DNA from: QKTW01 sp052161885
GTDB taxonomy: Bacteria > Bacteroidota > Bacteroidia > Chitinophagales > Chitinophagaceae
NCBI GenBank assembly: GCA_052161885.1
Contig: CP197396.1
Span: 3,286,001 to 3,350,000, forward strand
Reading direction: 5' to 3'
Length of the DNA stretch: 64,000 nucleotides
The notes beneath the pieces were generated by a model. It worked only from the letters and a program-made list of their open reading frames with translations. It was not told where the DNA came from and searched no databases. The position numbers and the translations under genes were made by a program. Shown here piece after piece: positions 1-8,736 of the stretch. Position 1 is the stretch's first letter, and each line of letters begins with the position of its first letter.

Positions 1-1212
1 TTCGTTTATAAATGTTTTGAGCCGTGCATTTATATCTTCCGTACGCTCAACACCAGCCAGCAATTTCAACCTTTTATTAGCCAGCAGGTAATGCCCTTCC
101 AGGTCTTTTACAAAAATGAAGTTGGGCACGTTGTCTATAAGCTCCTGCAACATCTGCTGCTGCTGTTTCTGCTCATATTCCATCACTTCCAGCTCCGACC
201 GCATTTTCTTCTCCTCATCTATATCCCATATCACTATCAGCAACTCGTCTATCTCGTCATTTTCTTTACGTATGGGAGAGAAACGGCAATTGATCCATTT
301 GTTTGTACGTGATTTTGTAAAAACTTCAAGCTCTATGGTGCTGTTAAAATTTTCGGTTTTCTGGATATTGTTTATATAATCAACAATATCGTTCCTGTAT
401 GGCCGGGGCAGTCCATCCTCAAGCATTTTCCCTTTGAGCTCCGAAGATGTATAACCGGTAAGATTTTCCACGTTTTTGCTTACAAAATGTATTACTCTGT
501 CTGTACCTATTACAATAGATGTCATGCCTGAATCATCTATCAGCGTACGGTATTTCTTTTCATTGATGCGTGCCCGTTCTTCTGCGAAATGTCTTTTACG
601 GATGGTTTTATCTACAAGAAAAATGCCGATACCCAGGAAAACCCCCATCAGCAGGTAGCCTGAAATAGAGAAGATGAAACGGGTACGGCCGTAAAAAACC
701 ATCTCGCTGGTGCGCTTCAGCAGCAACTGGTTTTCTGCTTCCATCATTTCTTCAGCATACGTTTCAATCTCATCATTTACCGCATCGAGTTCTACAGATG
801 TTTTAATAATGTGTCCATTCGATGCATCGCCGGTATCCTTTGCACGCCGGTCATTTCCAAGCAATCTCCGGTCCACAATTCTGCCCAGTGCAACCAACCG
901 TTGCTGCTGCTCTGCATTATCTGATATAAGATTGTTTAATGATGTAATATCTGAACGGACCTGGACCTTCTTTTCATCCAGTTTTTTCTGGTAGCTCTCA
1001 TTACCTGTTATCAGGTAACTTTTCAGGCCGGATTCATAATCTTTTATATGATTGTTCAGCTGTTCAATGCTTCCCAATACATAATTAGTATGCTCTACGA
1101 GGGCATGAGACCTCATAGACCTGGTATACAGTGAAACTGCCTGGTATATATATGCCAGGAAAAATACTGTAAACGCAATTGTTACCGTGGTTATTATTTT
1201 TCTTAGTTGCAT
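1..1212 (-). CDS. CHASE3/PAS sensor protein (probable histidine kinase), 3' end outside window
   Basis: The frame opens at an ATG (complement of 1210-1212) and stays open to the left edge, so the 404 visible residues are the N-terminal part. A membrane segment at about residues 5-23 is followed by a helical periplasmic domain of CHASE3 type, which carries the typical ESGLKSYLITGNE-like stretch. A second membrane segment lies at about 178-197. A first PAS domain starts near residue 219 and a second near 354. This layout is usual for hybrid or simple sensor histidine kinases, but the kinase domain itself is not in the window, so a PAS-regulated cyclase cannot be excluded. It is oriented away from its right-hand neighbour and no partner response regulator is visible. 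Confidence 0.8.
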   Translation of the reverse strand, partial: MQLRKIITTVTIAFTVFFLAYIYQAVSLYTRSMRSHALVEHTNYVLGSIEQLNNHIKDYESGLKSYLITGNESYQKKLDEKKVQVRSDITSLNNLISDNAEQQQRLVALGRIVDRRLLGNDRRAKDTGDASNGHIIKTSVELDAVNDEIETYAEEMMEAENQLLLKRTSEMVFYGRTRFIFSISGYLLMGVFLGIGIFLVDKTIRKRHFAEERARINEKKYRTLIDDSGMTSIVIGTDRVIHFVSKNVENLTGYTSSELKGKMLEDGLPRPYRNDIVDYINNIQKTENFNSTIELEVFTKSRTNKWINCRFSPIRKENDEIDELLIVIWDIDEEKKMRSELEVMEYEQKQQQQMLQELIDNVPNFIFVKDLEGHYLLANKRLKLLAGVERTEDINARLKTFINE

Positions 1213-1368
1213 TGCACAACCGCTCTCTCTTTCTGTTAGTATATGGGGTTGATATGGGTGAGACGAAGATAATATAATTTATCCCGTAAACACATCTATC
1301 GTCAGTTACCTAAAAATTAGTTCTGATAGCATCTCCGGACACACAAAGCAGAAAGCACAATTTCTCAG

Positions 1369-1401
1369 AAAAAAAGGAAGGCGGCAGGAATACCGCCTTC
1401 C
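1369..1401 (-). terminator. Rho-independent terminator of the GEVED/T9SS gene
   Basis: A perfect 9-bp stem (GGAAGGCGG / CCGCCTTCC) with an 8-nt loop lies at 1376-1401. Read on the minus strand it is followed by seven T (A-run 1369-1375). It sits about 57 bases past the stop of the minus-strand gene at 1459. Confidence 0.85.
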
Positions 1402-1458
1402 CGATGGTTTGGTCTGTTAAGACAGCGGATCAGCATTGTTTCCGGTCATTCTGTACTG

Positions 1459-2556
1459 CTACTGTACCAGCAATGGCAGATACTGGTTGGCGGTTGCATT
1501 TTGCACGTGCAACATGTAGCTTCCCGGAATAAGATTTTGACTGTTTATAACTATGTCGTTGGCACCACGTACCGATGATCTTTGCTCGCTGCTTATAAGG
1601 CGGCCGCTCATATCAGTAACCGATACGGTTACAGCCTCATTTTTGTCTGATAAAAATTTAAGATGGAACTGTCCGTGGTTAGGATTCGGATAGATGCTCA
1701 TCTGTCCGTTTTCCTGTTTACAGTAAATAAGAATAGCATTGCTGTAGGAAACTTTACCGTTTTTCTCTTTCATAGCAAGGCGGTAGAAATTATTCCCGGT
1801 CAGCGGCTTCATGTCAGAATAAGTGTAATCTGCTTTGCCAGTGATTGCTACATTAGCAATTTCTTCAAAAATGTCGCCATCGGCCGAACGTTCGAGGTAC
1901 ATTGCCTGCAGCGTTTCCGTTTCGCCCATAGACCAGAACAGATCGTTATAACTTCCGTTCTTTCTGCCTGAGAAATTGATAATAGTTACCGGCAACGGAT
2001 CAAGGGACAATGTCACTTTATAGTCACGTGCCTCACCGAGATTAGTAAGCCCGCAGGGTGTGAGTGATGCGATAGCAGGGTCATAATTGAGCCGTACACG
2101 CATCCTGTAAGTACCTTGTAAAGCCGTGGAAGGAATACTGACGGATATAACACTGGTACTGTTCTGCACCTGCGTAGAAACGCCGACAAGTTCAGAAGGA
2201 TCGTCAAATGTGTTATTGTGGTTGAAGTCTATCCAGACTTTTGCATTATCATAACCACTTACCGCTGCAGTATTAAGGCTAAGCGTGTAGCCGCCACCGG
2301 CATGCAGGTTTACATTCATCGTTGTCTTGTCTGTGTAATAAGGACCACCGGTAACGCAGGTCCCTCCGGCATCTGACAGTGTAGATCCACTGTCACCTAT
2401 CAGTTTGAGATTTTCAATACGGTCGCCCGAACTGCAACCATTGGTATATGCCGGTGTACAATACTGTGCGTATACATTGCTGCTCCCCAACAGCAGGCTG
2501 CACACAGTGCCTGACAATACCATTCTTTTTACAATAGTAGAATAGCTTTTGCTCAT
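1459..2556 (-). CDS. Secreted GEVED-domain protein with T9SS type A sorting domain
   Basis: The protein is 365 residues when started at the ATG at 2556, which directly precedes a signal peptide (MSKSYSTIVKRM then a hydrophobic core ending SNVYAQ). The open frame extends 30 codons further upstream, but that extension looks non-coding. After a Cys-containing N-terminal segment there is a GEVED-like beta-sandwich: VWIDFNHNNTFDD, then GTYRMRVRLNYD, then the closing GEARDYKV motif. The last 80 residues form a type A T9SS sorting domain starting MSIYPNPNHGQ and containing TDMSGRLI. The protein is therefore expected to cross the outer membrane by the Por system and be surface-attached or released. 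Its ligand or activity is unknown. Confidence 0.85.
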   Translation of the reverse strand: MSKSYSTIVKRMVLSGTVCSLLLGSSNVYAQYCTPAYTNGCSSGDRIENLKLIGDSGSTLSDAGGTCVTGGPYYTDKTTMNVNLHAGGGYTLSLNTAAVSGYDNAKVWIDFNHNNTFDDPSELVGVSTQVQNSTSVISVSIPSTALQGTYRMRVRLNYDPAIASLTPCGLTNLGEARDYKVTLSLDPLPVTIINFSGRKNGSYNDLFWSMGETETLQAMYLERSADGDIFEEIANVAITGKADYTYSDMKPLTGNNFYRLAMKEKNGKVSYSNAILIYCKQENGQMSIYPNPNHGQFHLKFLSDKNEAVTVSVTDMSGRLISSEQRSSVRGANDIVINSQNLIPGSYMLHVQNATANQYLPLLVQ

Positions 2557-2991
2557 TTCTCCCCGTTTTGTATGGCACTCAGGCCATAGATTAATGAATA
2601 AGATTCTCCCCTTTTGCTCCCTCCAAAAGGACCAATTTAGTTTCAAGTGAACAGTTACAGAATTGCTTTAAAGCTGTGTGCAGGAAATATTCAGAAATAA
2701 AATACTTCGTTGCAGACACTGACGCCTTTAAACAATTGATGGTTGATTATGTATTTTGTATTGCTCTTGTACCTTATTTTATTTTACTCCCCAGCAAATA
2801 AAACAGGCGATGTTTATGATTACATCTTTTAATACAGGAAATAAAGATATGTACTTCCGGTATTCCGTCCAAAAAAAATTTCACTTTTTTCACAACGCAC
2901 ACATATACAATACATATTTATGTCTGCATACTATTCTTATGCGCCATCCGGTTTTTATTTTCCTAACTTCGCCGCACGCTAAGCAATTACC
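2557..2991. other. Intergenic region between divergent genes
   Basis: This 435-bp AT-rich stretch separates the divergent GEVED and tatC genes and must hold both promoters. I see no convincing gene, hairpin or repeat in it. The short open frames have no coding character. Confidence 0.5.
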
Positions 2992-3852
2992 GTGAGTTTT
3001 CTAGACCGTTTTTTAAATAAAAGAAAAGGGGGCAACCCTCTTGGCGAAATGACATTCCTCGACCATATCGAGGATCTTCGCTGGCATATCGTCCGTTCTG
3101 CAATTGCTATTCTCGTCGTAGCAATAGTCGTATTTTTTAAGATCGAATGGATTTTCGACCGCATCATACTGGGGCCTACACACCCGGACTTTATATCCTA
3201 CAAATGGTTCTGTGAGCTCGGCCACCTGCTGCATATAGATTCATTATGCCTGCAGCAGATGAAAATGCGCTTTCAGAATACAGAGCTGGCCGGGCAGTTT
3301 ATCATGGCATTCACCACATCGCTGATGATTGGTTTTATTGTGGCCTTCCCCTACGTATTCTGGGAGTTCTGGCGCTTTATACGCCCGGCACTGAAGCCTA
3401 CCGAACTGAAATATGCACGTGGAATTGTGCTGTGGTGCTCACTCCTGTTTTTCACCGGCATACTTTTTTCTTACTACGTTGTTGTTCCTTATACTATTAA
3501 CTTTTTTGCCAATTACCAGCTCAGCCCTTCGTTTGAGAACATCATTACGATGGATAACTATTACGACAACATCAATGACCTGGTACTGGGCATGGGTGTC
3601 GTGTTTGAGCTGCCGGTTATAGTGTTCTTTCTTTCCCGCATCGGTATACTTACACCAAAACTGCTTCGGGAAAAACGCCGCTATGCCGTTCTTATCCTGC
3701 TGATCATCGCCGAGGTCATCACTCCGCCCGACTGGTTCAGCTGCTTTCTTGTATTTTTCCCGCTTTACTTTTTATATGAGGTGTCTATCATTATCAGCGA
3801 CCGTGCAGTAAAAGAACGTCGCAAAAGACAGGCACTTGATGAACTTGGATAA
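2992..3852 (+). CDS. tatC: Sec-independent translocase TatC
   Basis: This 286-residue inner-membrane protein is the TatC subunit, which recognises twin-arginine signal peptides and exports folded proteins. The N-terminus has the family hallmark: a cytoplasmic stretch MTFLDHIEDLRWHIVRS leading into the first membrane helix. It continues through about six hydrophobic segments, with PYVFWEFWRFIRPAL and the terminal REKRRYAVL...AEVITPPDW region typical of TatC. The start is GTG at 2992, chosen because the conserved N-terminus begins immediately. No tatA/B gene lies next to it in this window. rpiB follows after 13 bases and is probably cotranscribed. Confidence 0.93.
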   Translation: MSFLDRFLNKRKGGNPLGEMTFLDHIEDLRWHIVRSAIAILVVAIVVFFKIEWIFDRIILGPTHPDFISYKWFCELGHLLHIDSLCLQQMKMRFQNTELAGQFIMAFTTSLMIGFIVAFPYVFWEFWRFIRPALKPTELKYARGIVLWCSLLFFTGILFSYYVVVPYTINFFANYQLSPSFENIITMDNYYDNINDLVLGMGVVFELPVIVFFLSRIGILTPKLLREKRRYAVLILLIIAEVITPPDWFSCFLVFFPLYFLYEVSIIISDRAVKERRKRQALDELG

Positions 3853-3865
3853 AACATACATCTAT

Positions 3866-4321
3866 ATGCAGACAACAGTTTTTAATCAGCAATTACCACT
3901 GGCTATCGGCTGCGACCATGCAGGCTTTGAATACAAAGAAGCGATTAAAGCCGTGCTGCAGCAGGCCGGCTGGCAGGTAGAAGACAAAGGCACTTACAGC
4001 CTGGAAAGCACAGACTACCCGGATTATGCGCACCCCGTAGCTACGATGGTAGAAGAGGGAAAAGCCTCCGTAGGCGTGCTGATATGCGGCAGCGCAAATG
4101 GCGTGTGCATTACAGCCAATAAGCACCAGGGTATCCGTGCAGCACTTTGCTGGAATGAAGAAGTGGCAGCACTGTCGCGCCAGCATAATAATGCCAATGT
4201 AATCTGTATCCCGGCGCGTTTTGTATCCCTGGAACTGGCGGAGAAAATGACAGATGTTTTCCTGTCTACAGCATTTGAAGGTGGCCGTCACGAAAGAAGA
4301 GTAGAGAAGATCAGTCTTTAA
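3866..4321 (+). CDS. rpiB: Ribose-5-phosphate isomerase B (RpiB/LacAB family)
   Basis: RpiB interconverts ribose 5-phosphate and ribulose 5-phosphate in the pentose phosphate pathway. The protein has 151 residues when started at ATG 3866, 13 bases after tatC, rather than at an upstream in-frame ATG inside tatC. Family signatures are the opening LAIGCDHAGFEYKEAI, the STDYPDYAHPVA segment, the CGSANGVCITANKHQGIRAA active-site strip and the closing HERRVEKI. Allose-6-phosphate isomerase is a rarer activity of the same family and cannot be excluded. A strong terminator follows. Confidence 0.92.
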   Translation: MQTTVFNQQLPLAIGCDHAGFEYKEAIKAVLQQAGWQVEDKGTYSLESTDYPDYAHPVATMVEEGKASVGVLICGSANGVCITANKHQGIRAALCWNEEVAALSRQHNNANVICIPARFVSLELAEKMTDVFLSTAFEGGRHERRVEKISL

Positions 4322-4341
4322 TTTTTACCGGTTATAAAAGT

Positions 4342-4374
4342 AAAAGCGCCTGTACATGATGTACAGGCGCTTTT
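4342..4374. terminator. Bidirectional terminator between rpiB and mqnD
   Basis: A 14-bp perfect stem, AAAAGCGCCTGTAC paired with GTACAGGCGCTTTT, has a 5-nt loop. It ends in T-runs on both strands and lies between two convergent genes. Confidence 0.9.
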
Positions 4375-4395
4375 GTTTTAGTGCTGTTCCGGTTT

Positions 4396-5223
4396 TTAAT
4401 AAAATATCTGCGGAGTACCGCCAGCTACAAGGCCCGCAGCCGTGGCTTTTTCAAACAGTGTCTGTATCGACTGGCGACCAACAGTGCCGAGGTCTGTTGT
4501 AAAATCATTTACATACAGCTCTATATGCTGGCGCATTACCTTTTCTTCCATTTCCTGCGCATGACTGGTAATAAACTGGCTCAGCTCCGGGTAACGCGCC
4601 CAGGAATAGCTGAGGCTTTCCTTAATGATCTCATCAACAGTGCGGCACAGCTCCGGATCAAAAGAGCGGCGCATGACGATGCCACCCAGCGGAATAGCAG
4701 CCTGCATGGTATTCTCCCACCAGTCACCGAGGTCTATGAGTTTGTGCAATCCTTTCTTTTCATACGTAAAACGGCCTTCATGAATGATAAGCCCCGCATC
4801 GTACGTACCATCCAGCACACGGGCTTCTATATCGCTGAAGATGACTTCTGTCTTATTGGTTGCCTGCGGGAAAGCCAATGTGAGCAACAGGTTAGCGGTT
4901 GTATTAAAACCGGGGATCGCTATTTTAAAATCCCTGGCATTCTCCATATCCATCGGCTGCTTTGCTATGAGCATAGGGCCTACGCCCATACCCAGTGCAC
5001 TGCCGCTGTGCAGGAGCGCATACTGCTGTACTGTTTTCAGGAAAGCATTATAGCTGAGCTTGGTAATGTCCAGTTTGCCCTGTTCGGCCCAGCGGTTAAG
5101 CGTTTCCACATCTTCGAGCACATAGTCGAATGTGATACCACGGGTATCTATTTTACCATTGACCATGGCATCGAAAATAAATGTATCGTTGGGGCAGGGA
5201 CTAAAGCCGAGTGTAAGTTTCAT
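4396..5223 (-). CDS. mqnD: 1,4-dihydroxy-6-naphthoate synthase MqnD
   Basis: MqnD converts cyclic dehypoxanthinyl futalosine to 1,4-dihydroxy-6-naphthoate in the futalosine route to menaquinone. The 275-residue protein starts with the family signature MKLTLGFSPCPNDTFIF and contains ITKLSYNAFL, the GSALGMGVGPMLIAK strip, AGLIIHEGRFTY (with the conserved His) and LIDLGDWWE. It has the fold of periplasmic-binding-protein-like MqnA/MqnD enzymes but no signal peptide, so it is cytoplasmic. mqnB lies 125 bases upstream on the same strand, which supports the assignment. Confidence 0.93.
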   Translation of the reverse strand: MKLTLGFSPCPNDTFIFDAMVNGKIDTRGITFDYVLEDVETLNRWAEQGKLDITKLSYNAFLKTVQQYALLHSGSALGMGVGPMLIAKQPMDMENARDFKIAIPGFNTTANLLLTLAFPQATNKTEVIFSDIEARVLDGTYDAGLIIHEGRFTYEKKGLHKLIDLGDWWENTMQAAIPLGGIVMRRSFDPELCRTVDEIIKESLSYSWARYPELSQFITSHAQEMEEKVMRQHIELYVNDFTTDLGTVGRQSIQTLFEKATAAGLVAGGTPQIFY

Positions 5224-5348
5224 ATTGTATTATTTCATGAGCTGCTGCACAGCGCTGCAAAAGATGAACGGAGCGCCGCAACGATGCTTTATAGCAGCAG
5301 CGATGCCTGGTTCAAAAGCTTTGCAAAAATAGCTGTGAACGGCCTTTA

Positions 5349-6017
5349 TTACTGAACTAAATTATCTATCAGCCATTTGTTTAAAGCTATGATGGCATCT
5401 TTCATCTTCCACATGCTTTTGTCGCGCGGCTCTACGTAGTTTGAAATGCTGCGCACCTGTGTAAACGGAACTTTTTCCTGCAGGCATACATAATGAAAAG
5501 CCGCCCCCTCCATGCTTTCTACCTGGCAGTTAAACATTGAGGAACGTGCTGCTATAGTACGCTCACTGCCGCTCACGGTACTGATGGTAAGCCCGGTTAC
5601 TGCCGGCAATGCCTGAGCAAAAGGAATGCCGGCCTTGCTAACAAGATGCTTACCGGAGAATGGAAACGCATCGGCACCCAGCAAGCCCATATCAAAAATA
5701 TCGAGGTAGCTGTCATGATCCTCTGCGCCGAGGTCGCCCAGCCGCTCAGCATGCACCTGCACCAGCGAACCCAGCGGTATATTGCGGTCGAACGCACCAC
5801 CAACACCAGCCTGCAATGCAAAATCAAATGCATCGGCAGCCAGCGCTTTGGTAACTGCAAATGTGGTGGCGACAACACCCACACCAGTAATACAGATATG
5901 TATCTCGTTATTATCGTGGGTATATACATGGTGGGCAGGAGAAGACCAGGACTGGCGCAGCTGCTGCAGGAAAGGCATTATTTCCGCTTCGGTAGCGGCT
6001 ACCAGGAGGAGTTTCAT
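5349..6017 (-). CDS. mqnB: Futalosine hydrolase MqnB
   Basis: MqnB removes the base from futalosine (hypoxanthine) or aminodeoxyfutalosine (adenine), the step before MqnC in menaquinone synthesis. The product is 222 residues from ATG 6017. A longer open frame to 6101 would run into the divergent queD gene and lacks similarity. Nucleoside-phosphorylase-family features are MKLLLVAATEAEI at the start, a GVGVVATTFAVTKAL segment, and VESMEGAAFHYVC near residue 170, with the catalytic Glu that contacts the ribose. Position upstream of mqnD distinguishes it from MTA/SAH nucleosidase. Confidence 0.9.
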   Translation of the reverse strand: MKLLLVAATEAEIMPFLQQLRQSWSSPAHHVYTHDNNEIHICITGVGVVATTFAVTKALAADAFDFALQAGVGGAFDRNIPLGSLVQVHAERLGDLGAEDHDSYLDIFDMGLLGADAFPFSGKHLVSKAGIPFAQALPAVTGLTISTVSGSERTIAARSSMFNCQVESMEGAAFHYVCLQEKVPFTQVRSISNYVEPRDKSMWKMKDAIIALNKWLIDNLVQ

Positions 6018-6035
6018 GCCGCAATTAAACACATT

Positions 6036-6066
6036 TTTGCCAAACCGTATTGTAACGCTAATTTTG
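6036..6066 (+). promoter_or_regulatory. Bacteroidota-type promoter of queD-folE
   Basis: TTTG at 6036-6039 and TAATTTTG at 6059-6066 are separated by 19 bases, matching the Bacteroidota consensus (-33 TTTG, -7 TAnnTTTG). The start codon of queD follows 20 bases later. Confidence 0.65.
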
Positions 6067-6085
6067 CAGGCAATAAATTTAAAAA

Positions 6086-6499
6086 ATGGTTTATCTGACA
6101 CGTGTGGAGCATTTTAATGCGGCACACAGATTATACAACGAAGGATGGTCTGAAGAACAGAACGCAGAAATTTTCGGAAAATGCTCGAATGCCAACTGGC
6201 ATGGGCATAATTATGAGCTGCATGTAACGATCAAAGGGGAGCCTAACGCACAGACAGGTTTTGTATTTAATGCCAAAACGCTGGGTACGCTGATCAAGGA
6301 TGTGGTGGTAGAAAAAGTAGATCACCGCAACCTGAATATGGATGTAGACTTTATGAAAGGTAAGTTTACCAGTGCTGAGAATTTTGCCATCGGCATATGG
6401 AAAGAGCTGGAGTCGCATATAGAAGCAAACGGTGCACAGCTGCATTGTATAAAGCTGTATGAAACTCCGCGTATCTATGTAGAGTATTACGGAGGATAG
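6086..6499 (+). CDS. queD: 6-carboxy/6-pyruvoyl-tetrahydropterin synthase (QueD/PTPS family)
   Basis: This 137-residue zinc enzyme acts on dihydroneopterin triphosphate. QueD makes 6-carboxytetrahydropterin for queuosine; PTPS makes 6-pyruvoyltetrahydropterin. Zinc ligands are visible in HFNAAHRL and in the HGHNYEL motif, and the catalytic Cys in FGKCSNANWHGHNY. VDHRNLNMDV and LYETPRIYVEY are also family-typical. folE, which makes the substrate, lies 87 bases downstream on the same strand. The sequence alone does not decide between QueD and PTPS; the absence of other que genes here leaves that open. Confidence 0.85.
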   Translation: MVYLTRVEHFNAAHRLYNEGWSEEQNAEIFGKCSNANWHGHNYELHVTIKGEPNAQTGFVFNAKTLGTLIKDVVVEKVDHRNLNMDVDFMKGKFTSAENFAIGIWKELESHIEANGAQLHCIKLYETPRIYVEYYGG

Positions 6500-6586
6500 T
6501 CATCCGTACTGATTAATTTTTTCCTGCCCGCACCGAACTATTTTAAAGAACTACGGTTCTTTCTGAACATTTAATTCAATTTACCT

Positions 6587-7183
6587 GTGGCATACAAACA
6601 TACTGACTATTACGACGAGGCTATAACCAATCAACTGATGGACCATTACCGCTCTGCTATTGAGCTGCTCGGTGAAGACCCGCAGCGTGAGGGTGTGATA
6701 AAGACTCCGGAACGTATGGCGAAAGCAATGCAGTTCATCACCCAGGGCTACAACATGGATGCCCGCGAGATACTGAATTCTGCAAAATTTCATGAGTCTT
6801 ACAGTGAAATGGTCATTGTAAAAGACATTGAGCTATACTCCATGTGCGAGCACCATATGCTTCCTTTTTTTGGCAAGGCACATATTGCATATATTCCCAA
6901 CGGCTGGATCACCGGCCTCAGCAAGATAGCCCGTGTAGTGGACTGCTATGCACGACGCATGCAGGTACAGGAGCGCATGACGCACCAGATACTTGATGCG
7001 ATACAGGAATCGCTTAATCCACTGGGAGTAGCGGTGGTTATTGAAGCAAAACACCTGTGTATGATGATGCGTGGTGTGTCAAAGCAAAACAGCGTGACTA
7101 CAACATCCGCATTCAGCGGCCAGTTTGAGAAAAACGAGACCAGGTCGGAGTTCCTGAAGCTGATTACCGCTGATTTATATTAA
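6587..7183 (+). CDS. folE: GTP cyclohydrolase I FolE
   Basis: FolE converts GTP to 7,8-dihydroneopterin triphosphate, the entry step to folate and other pterins. The 198-residue protein starts at GTG 6587. Motifs are LGEDPQREGVIKTPERMAKA, the zinc and catalytic strip SMCEHHMLPFFGKAHIAYIP, GLSKIARVVDCYARR, and HLCMMMRGV, which brings the second Cys ligand. The order queD-folE suggests joint use of the dihydroneopterin product. Confidence 0.95.
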   Translation: MAYKHTDYYDEAITNQLMDHYRSAIELLGEDPQREGVIKTPERMAKAMQFITQGYNMDAREILNSAKFHESYSEMVIVKDIELYSMCEHHMLPFFGKAHIAYIPNGWITGLSKIARVVDCYARRMQVQERMTHQILDAIQESLNPLGVAVVIEAKHLCMMMRGVSKQNSVTTTSAFSGQFEKNETRSEFLKLITADLY

Positions 7184-7196
7184 TGTGAGTGAAGGT

Positions 7197-7226
7197 TTTG
7201 ACGAAAAGAAATTAATCTTATCTTTG
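7197..7226 (+). promoter_or_regulatory. Promoter of tRNA-Pro
   Basis: TTTG at 7197-7200 and TATCTTTG at 7219-7226 are 18 bases apart and fit the Bacteroidota vegetative promoter. The tRNA begins 18 bases after the -7 element. Confidence 0.75.
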
Positions 7227-7244
7227 CCGTCCTAAATACCGGTT

Positions 7245-7318
7245 CGGGACGTAGCGCAGCCCGGTAGCGTACAAGCATGGGGTGCTTGGGGTCGCAAGTT
7301 CGAATCTTGTCGTCCCGA
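7245..7318 (+). tRNA. tRNA-Pro (anticodon GGG)
   Basis: A full cloverleaf can be drawn. The acceptor stem is CGGGACG/CGTCCCG and the anticodon stem is CAAGC/GCTTG with loop ATGGGGT (anticodon GGG). The T arm is GCAAG-TTCGAAT-CTTGT. The 3' CCA is not encoded. It has its own promoter and terminator. Confidence 0.95.
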
Positions 7319-7330
7319 CAAAAAACAAAA

Positions 7331-7358
7331 AGCTCTGCTGAACAAGCAGGGCTTTTTT
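7331..7358 (+). terminator. Terminator of tRNA-Pro
   Basis: AGCTCTGCT pairs with AGCAGGGCT (one G-T pair) around a 5-nt loop and is followed by six T, 13 bases after the tRNA. Confidence 0.85.
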
Positions 7359-7415
7359 ATTGCAGCCACAACATTAATAATACTACACCGTTATATGAAC
7401 TAAACAAACATACCG

Positions 7416-7830
7416 TTGAAAATCCTGTTAGTTTTTTTTTGCCTCATTGCTCCTGCTTACCCATACTATTGCACAAAGCAACTGTCCGGAGCATAATATC
7501 TATGGCACATGGAAAAGCTGCGGATCTGCGACGTCCGATTATGCTCACCCGCCCAAAACCGTCAATACCGACAGCCTGAAGAATGCCTTAAACCAGTATG
7601 ATGATCACTTAAATGAAACATGGCATTTTGCTGCAGATGGTACTTATGAAATTCAGAACGCTTTTTTCGGCAGAAGAAAGGGACACTTCCGGGTAATTGA
7701 AGAAAAATGCGATATAGAATTGCCTTCCAGAAAAAAACATCCAATTCATATTGCCTACTTAGATGACAGCTGCATGATCCTCTGGCATAACAACCCCAAA
7801 ACTGCCTACCTGACCGTTTATCGCCGATAA
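7416..7830 (+). CDS. Small exported protein with an apparent frameshift at a T9 tract
   Basis: Translation from TTG 7416 gives MKILLVFF, a good signal-peptide start, but runs off frame after the nine-T run at 7432-7440. The long open frame downstream (7432-7830) has no good start of its own. Its first codon candidate, TTG 7447, would give a signal sequence far too short. Removing one T joins the two frames into MKILLVFF-ASLLLLTHTIAQS followed by a mature domain of about 117 residues beginning NCPEHNIYGTWKSC. The GTWK opening recalls small lipocalin-like or META-like exported domains, but I do not recognise the family. The length 415 bp becomes a whole number of codons after loss of one base. 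Confidence 0.55.
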
Positions 7831-7905
7831 GAAAAACACAGTAGTAGTGCAGTTTTTTTTAAGGCTATTACTTCTTCGGTTAAAAATTTCTCCTGGCTTT
7901 ATTTC

Positions 7906-8391
7906 CTAAGAAAGCTTTCCATACAATTGTGACGAGTTGGTAAAAACAATTCCAGGCTCACACCCTTTTACAGTCCAGCTGCCTGCTGCAATTTCTTCTT
8001 CAAGCTCGCCAGTATCCCAGCCGCAATAGCCGATAAATATCTTTATCTCGTTTTCGTCCAGGGTCTTATTATTGACACACGAGATTGCCTGCTTAAAATC
8101 GCCGCCAAAATATACATTCCCGATAATCCAGGCACCGCCGGGAATAAGATCATTGCGCTGATGGATAAAGAACAGGTGCTCCTTATCTACCGGGCCTCCT
8201 TCATACAATGGAAATGCAGGGCTGCTACTGAACTCGGCCAATGCACTCAGCGGCCTTTCGAAAACCTTGTTGATTACAAAACCTACCGCACCACTTTCAT
8301 TGTATTCAGTAATGAAAACAATACTTTCCCGGAAACGGGGATCGTCCATGGAGGCTGTGCTGATCAAAATATTTCCTGTGGAGACGCTCAT
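7906..8391 (-). CDS. YqgE/AlgH family protein (UPF0301, DUF179)
   Basis: The protein has 161 residues and a YqgE/AlgH fold of unknown molecular function. Typical features are GNILISTASMDDPRF, then SIVFITEYNESGAVGFVINK, YEGGPVDKEHLFFIH, and IFIGYCGWDTGELEEEI with the conserved GYxGWxxGQLE-type strip. Family members usually have about 185 residues; the C-terminal tail ending LYGKLS is short. Other regulators or targets are not suggested by the neighbours. Confidence 0.85.
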   Translation of the reverse strand: MSVSTGNILISTASMDDPRFRESIVFITEYNESGAVGFVINKVFERPLSALAEFSSSPAFPLYEGGPVDKEHLFFIHQRNDLIPGGAWIIGNVYFGGDFKQAISCVNNKTLDENEIKIFIGYCGWDTGELEEEIAAGSWTVKGCEPGIVFTNSSQLYGKLS

Positions 8392-8523
8392 AAATTAGTT
8401 TTCTGAGCACAATTTACTAAATAAGGATTGGAGCAGACGAGGCTGATGGCATATCTCTTTAAACAGGATGGGAAAGCTTCAAACTATAAAAGACTCGGAC
8501 GGATTATTGTTTTGTAGCAAAAA

Positions 8524-8556
8524 AATAGCCTCGCAGCAATTTGCTGCGAGGCTATT
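8524..8556 (-). terminator. Hairpin resembling the terminator of a lost tRNA gene
   Basis: AATAGCCTCGCAGCAA is followed almost directly by its exact reverse complement, with seven A on the left side (a T-run on the minus strand). It lies just beyond a degenerate tRNA 3' end in the same relative place as the terminator behind the intact tRNA-Leu. Confidence 0.6.
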
Positions 8557-8603
8557 AAGTTCTTAGTGCCCCCAAGTGGACTGTTTTCGAACCATTTGCT
8601 GCA
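8553..8603 (-). other. Degenerate tRNA 3' end (tRNA-Leu-like remnant)
   Basis: On the minus strand this reads ATGGTTCGAA...GGGCACTAAGAACTTAA. The intact tRNA-Leu at 10505-10591 reads ATGGTTCGAA...GGGCACCAAGAACTTAA. The T-loop and the acceptor-plus-trailer are shared, but the T stem is disrupted and no 5' half exists. It may be an attachment-site scar. Confidence 0.5.
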
Positions 8604-8736
8604 GATAATAATGAGATTAGTACCGCCAGTAAAGTGATCGGGCATTTTAGTGTTTGGGACAATAATTCTACTATGATACAGTTCTAATATTGTCTTCTAT
8701 TATTCTATATTATAAAAAACTAAAACTTCAGATCAA

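Noticed and set aside
4381..5355. A 324-codon plus-strand open frame
   Set aside because: It is the antisense shadow of mqnD, which has clear family motifs along its whole length.
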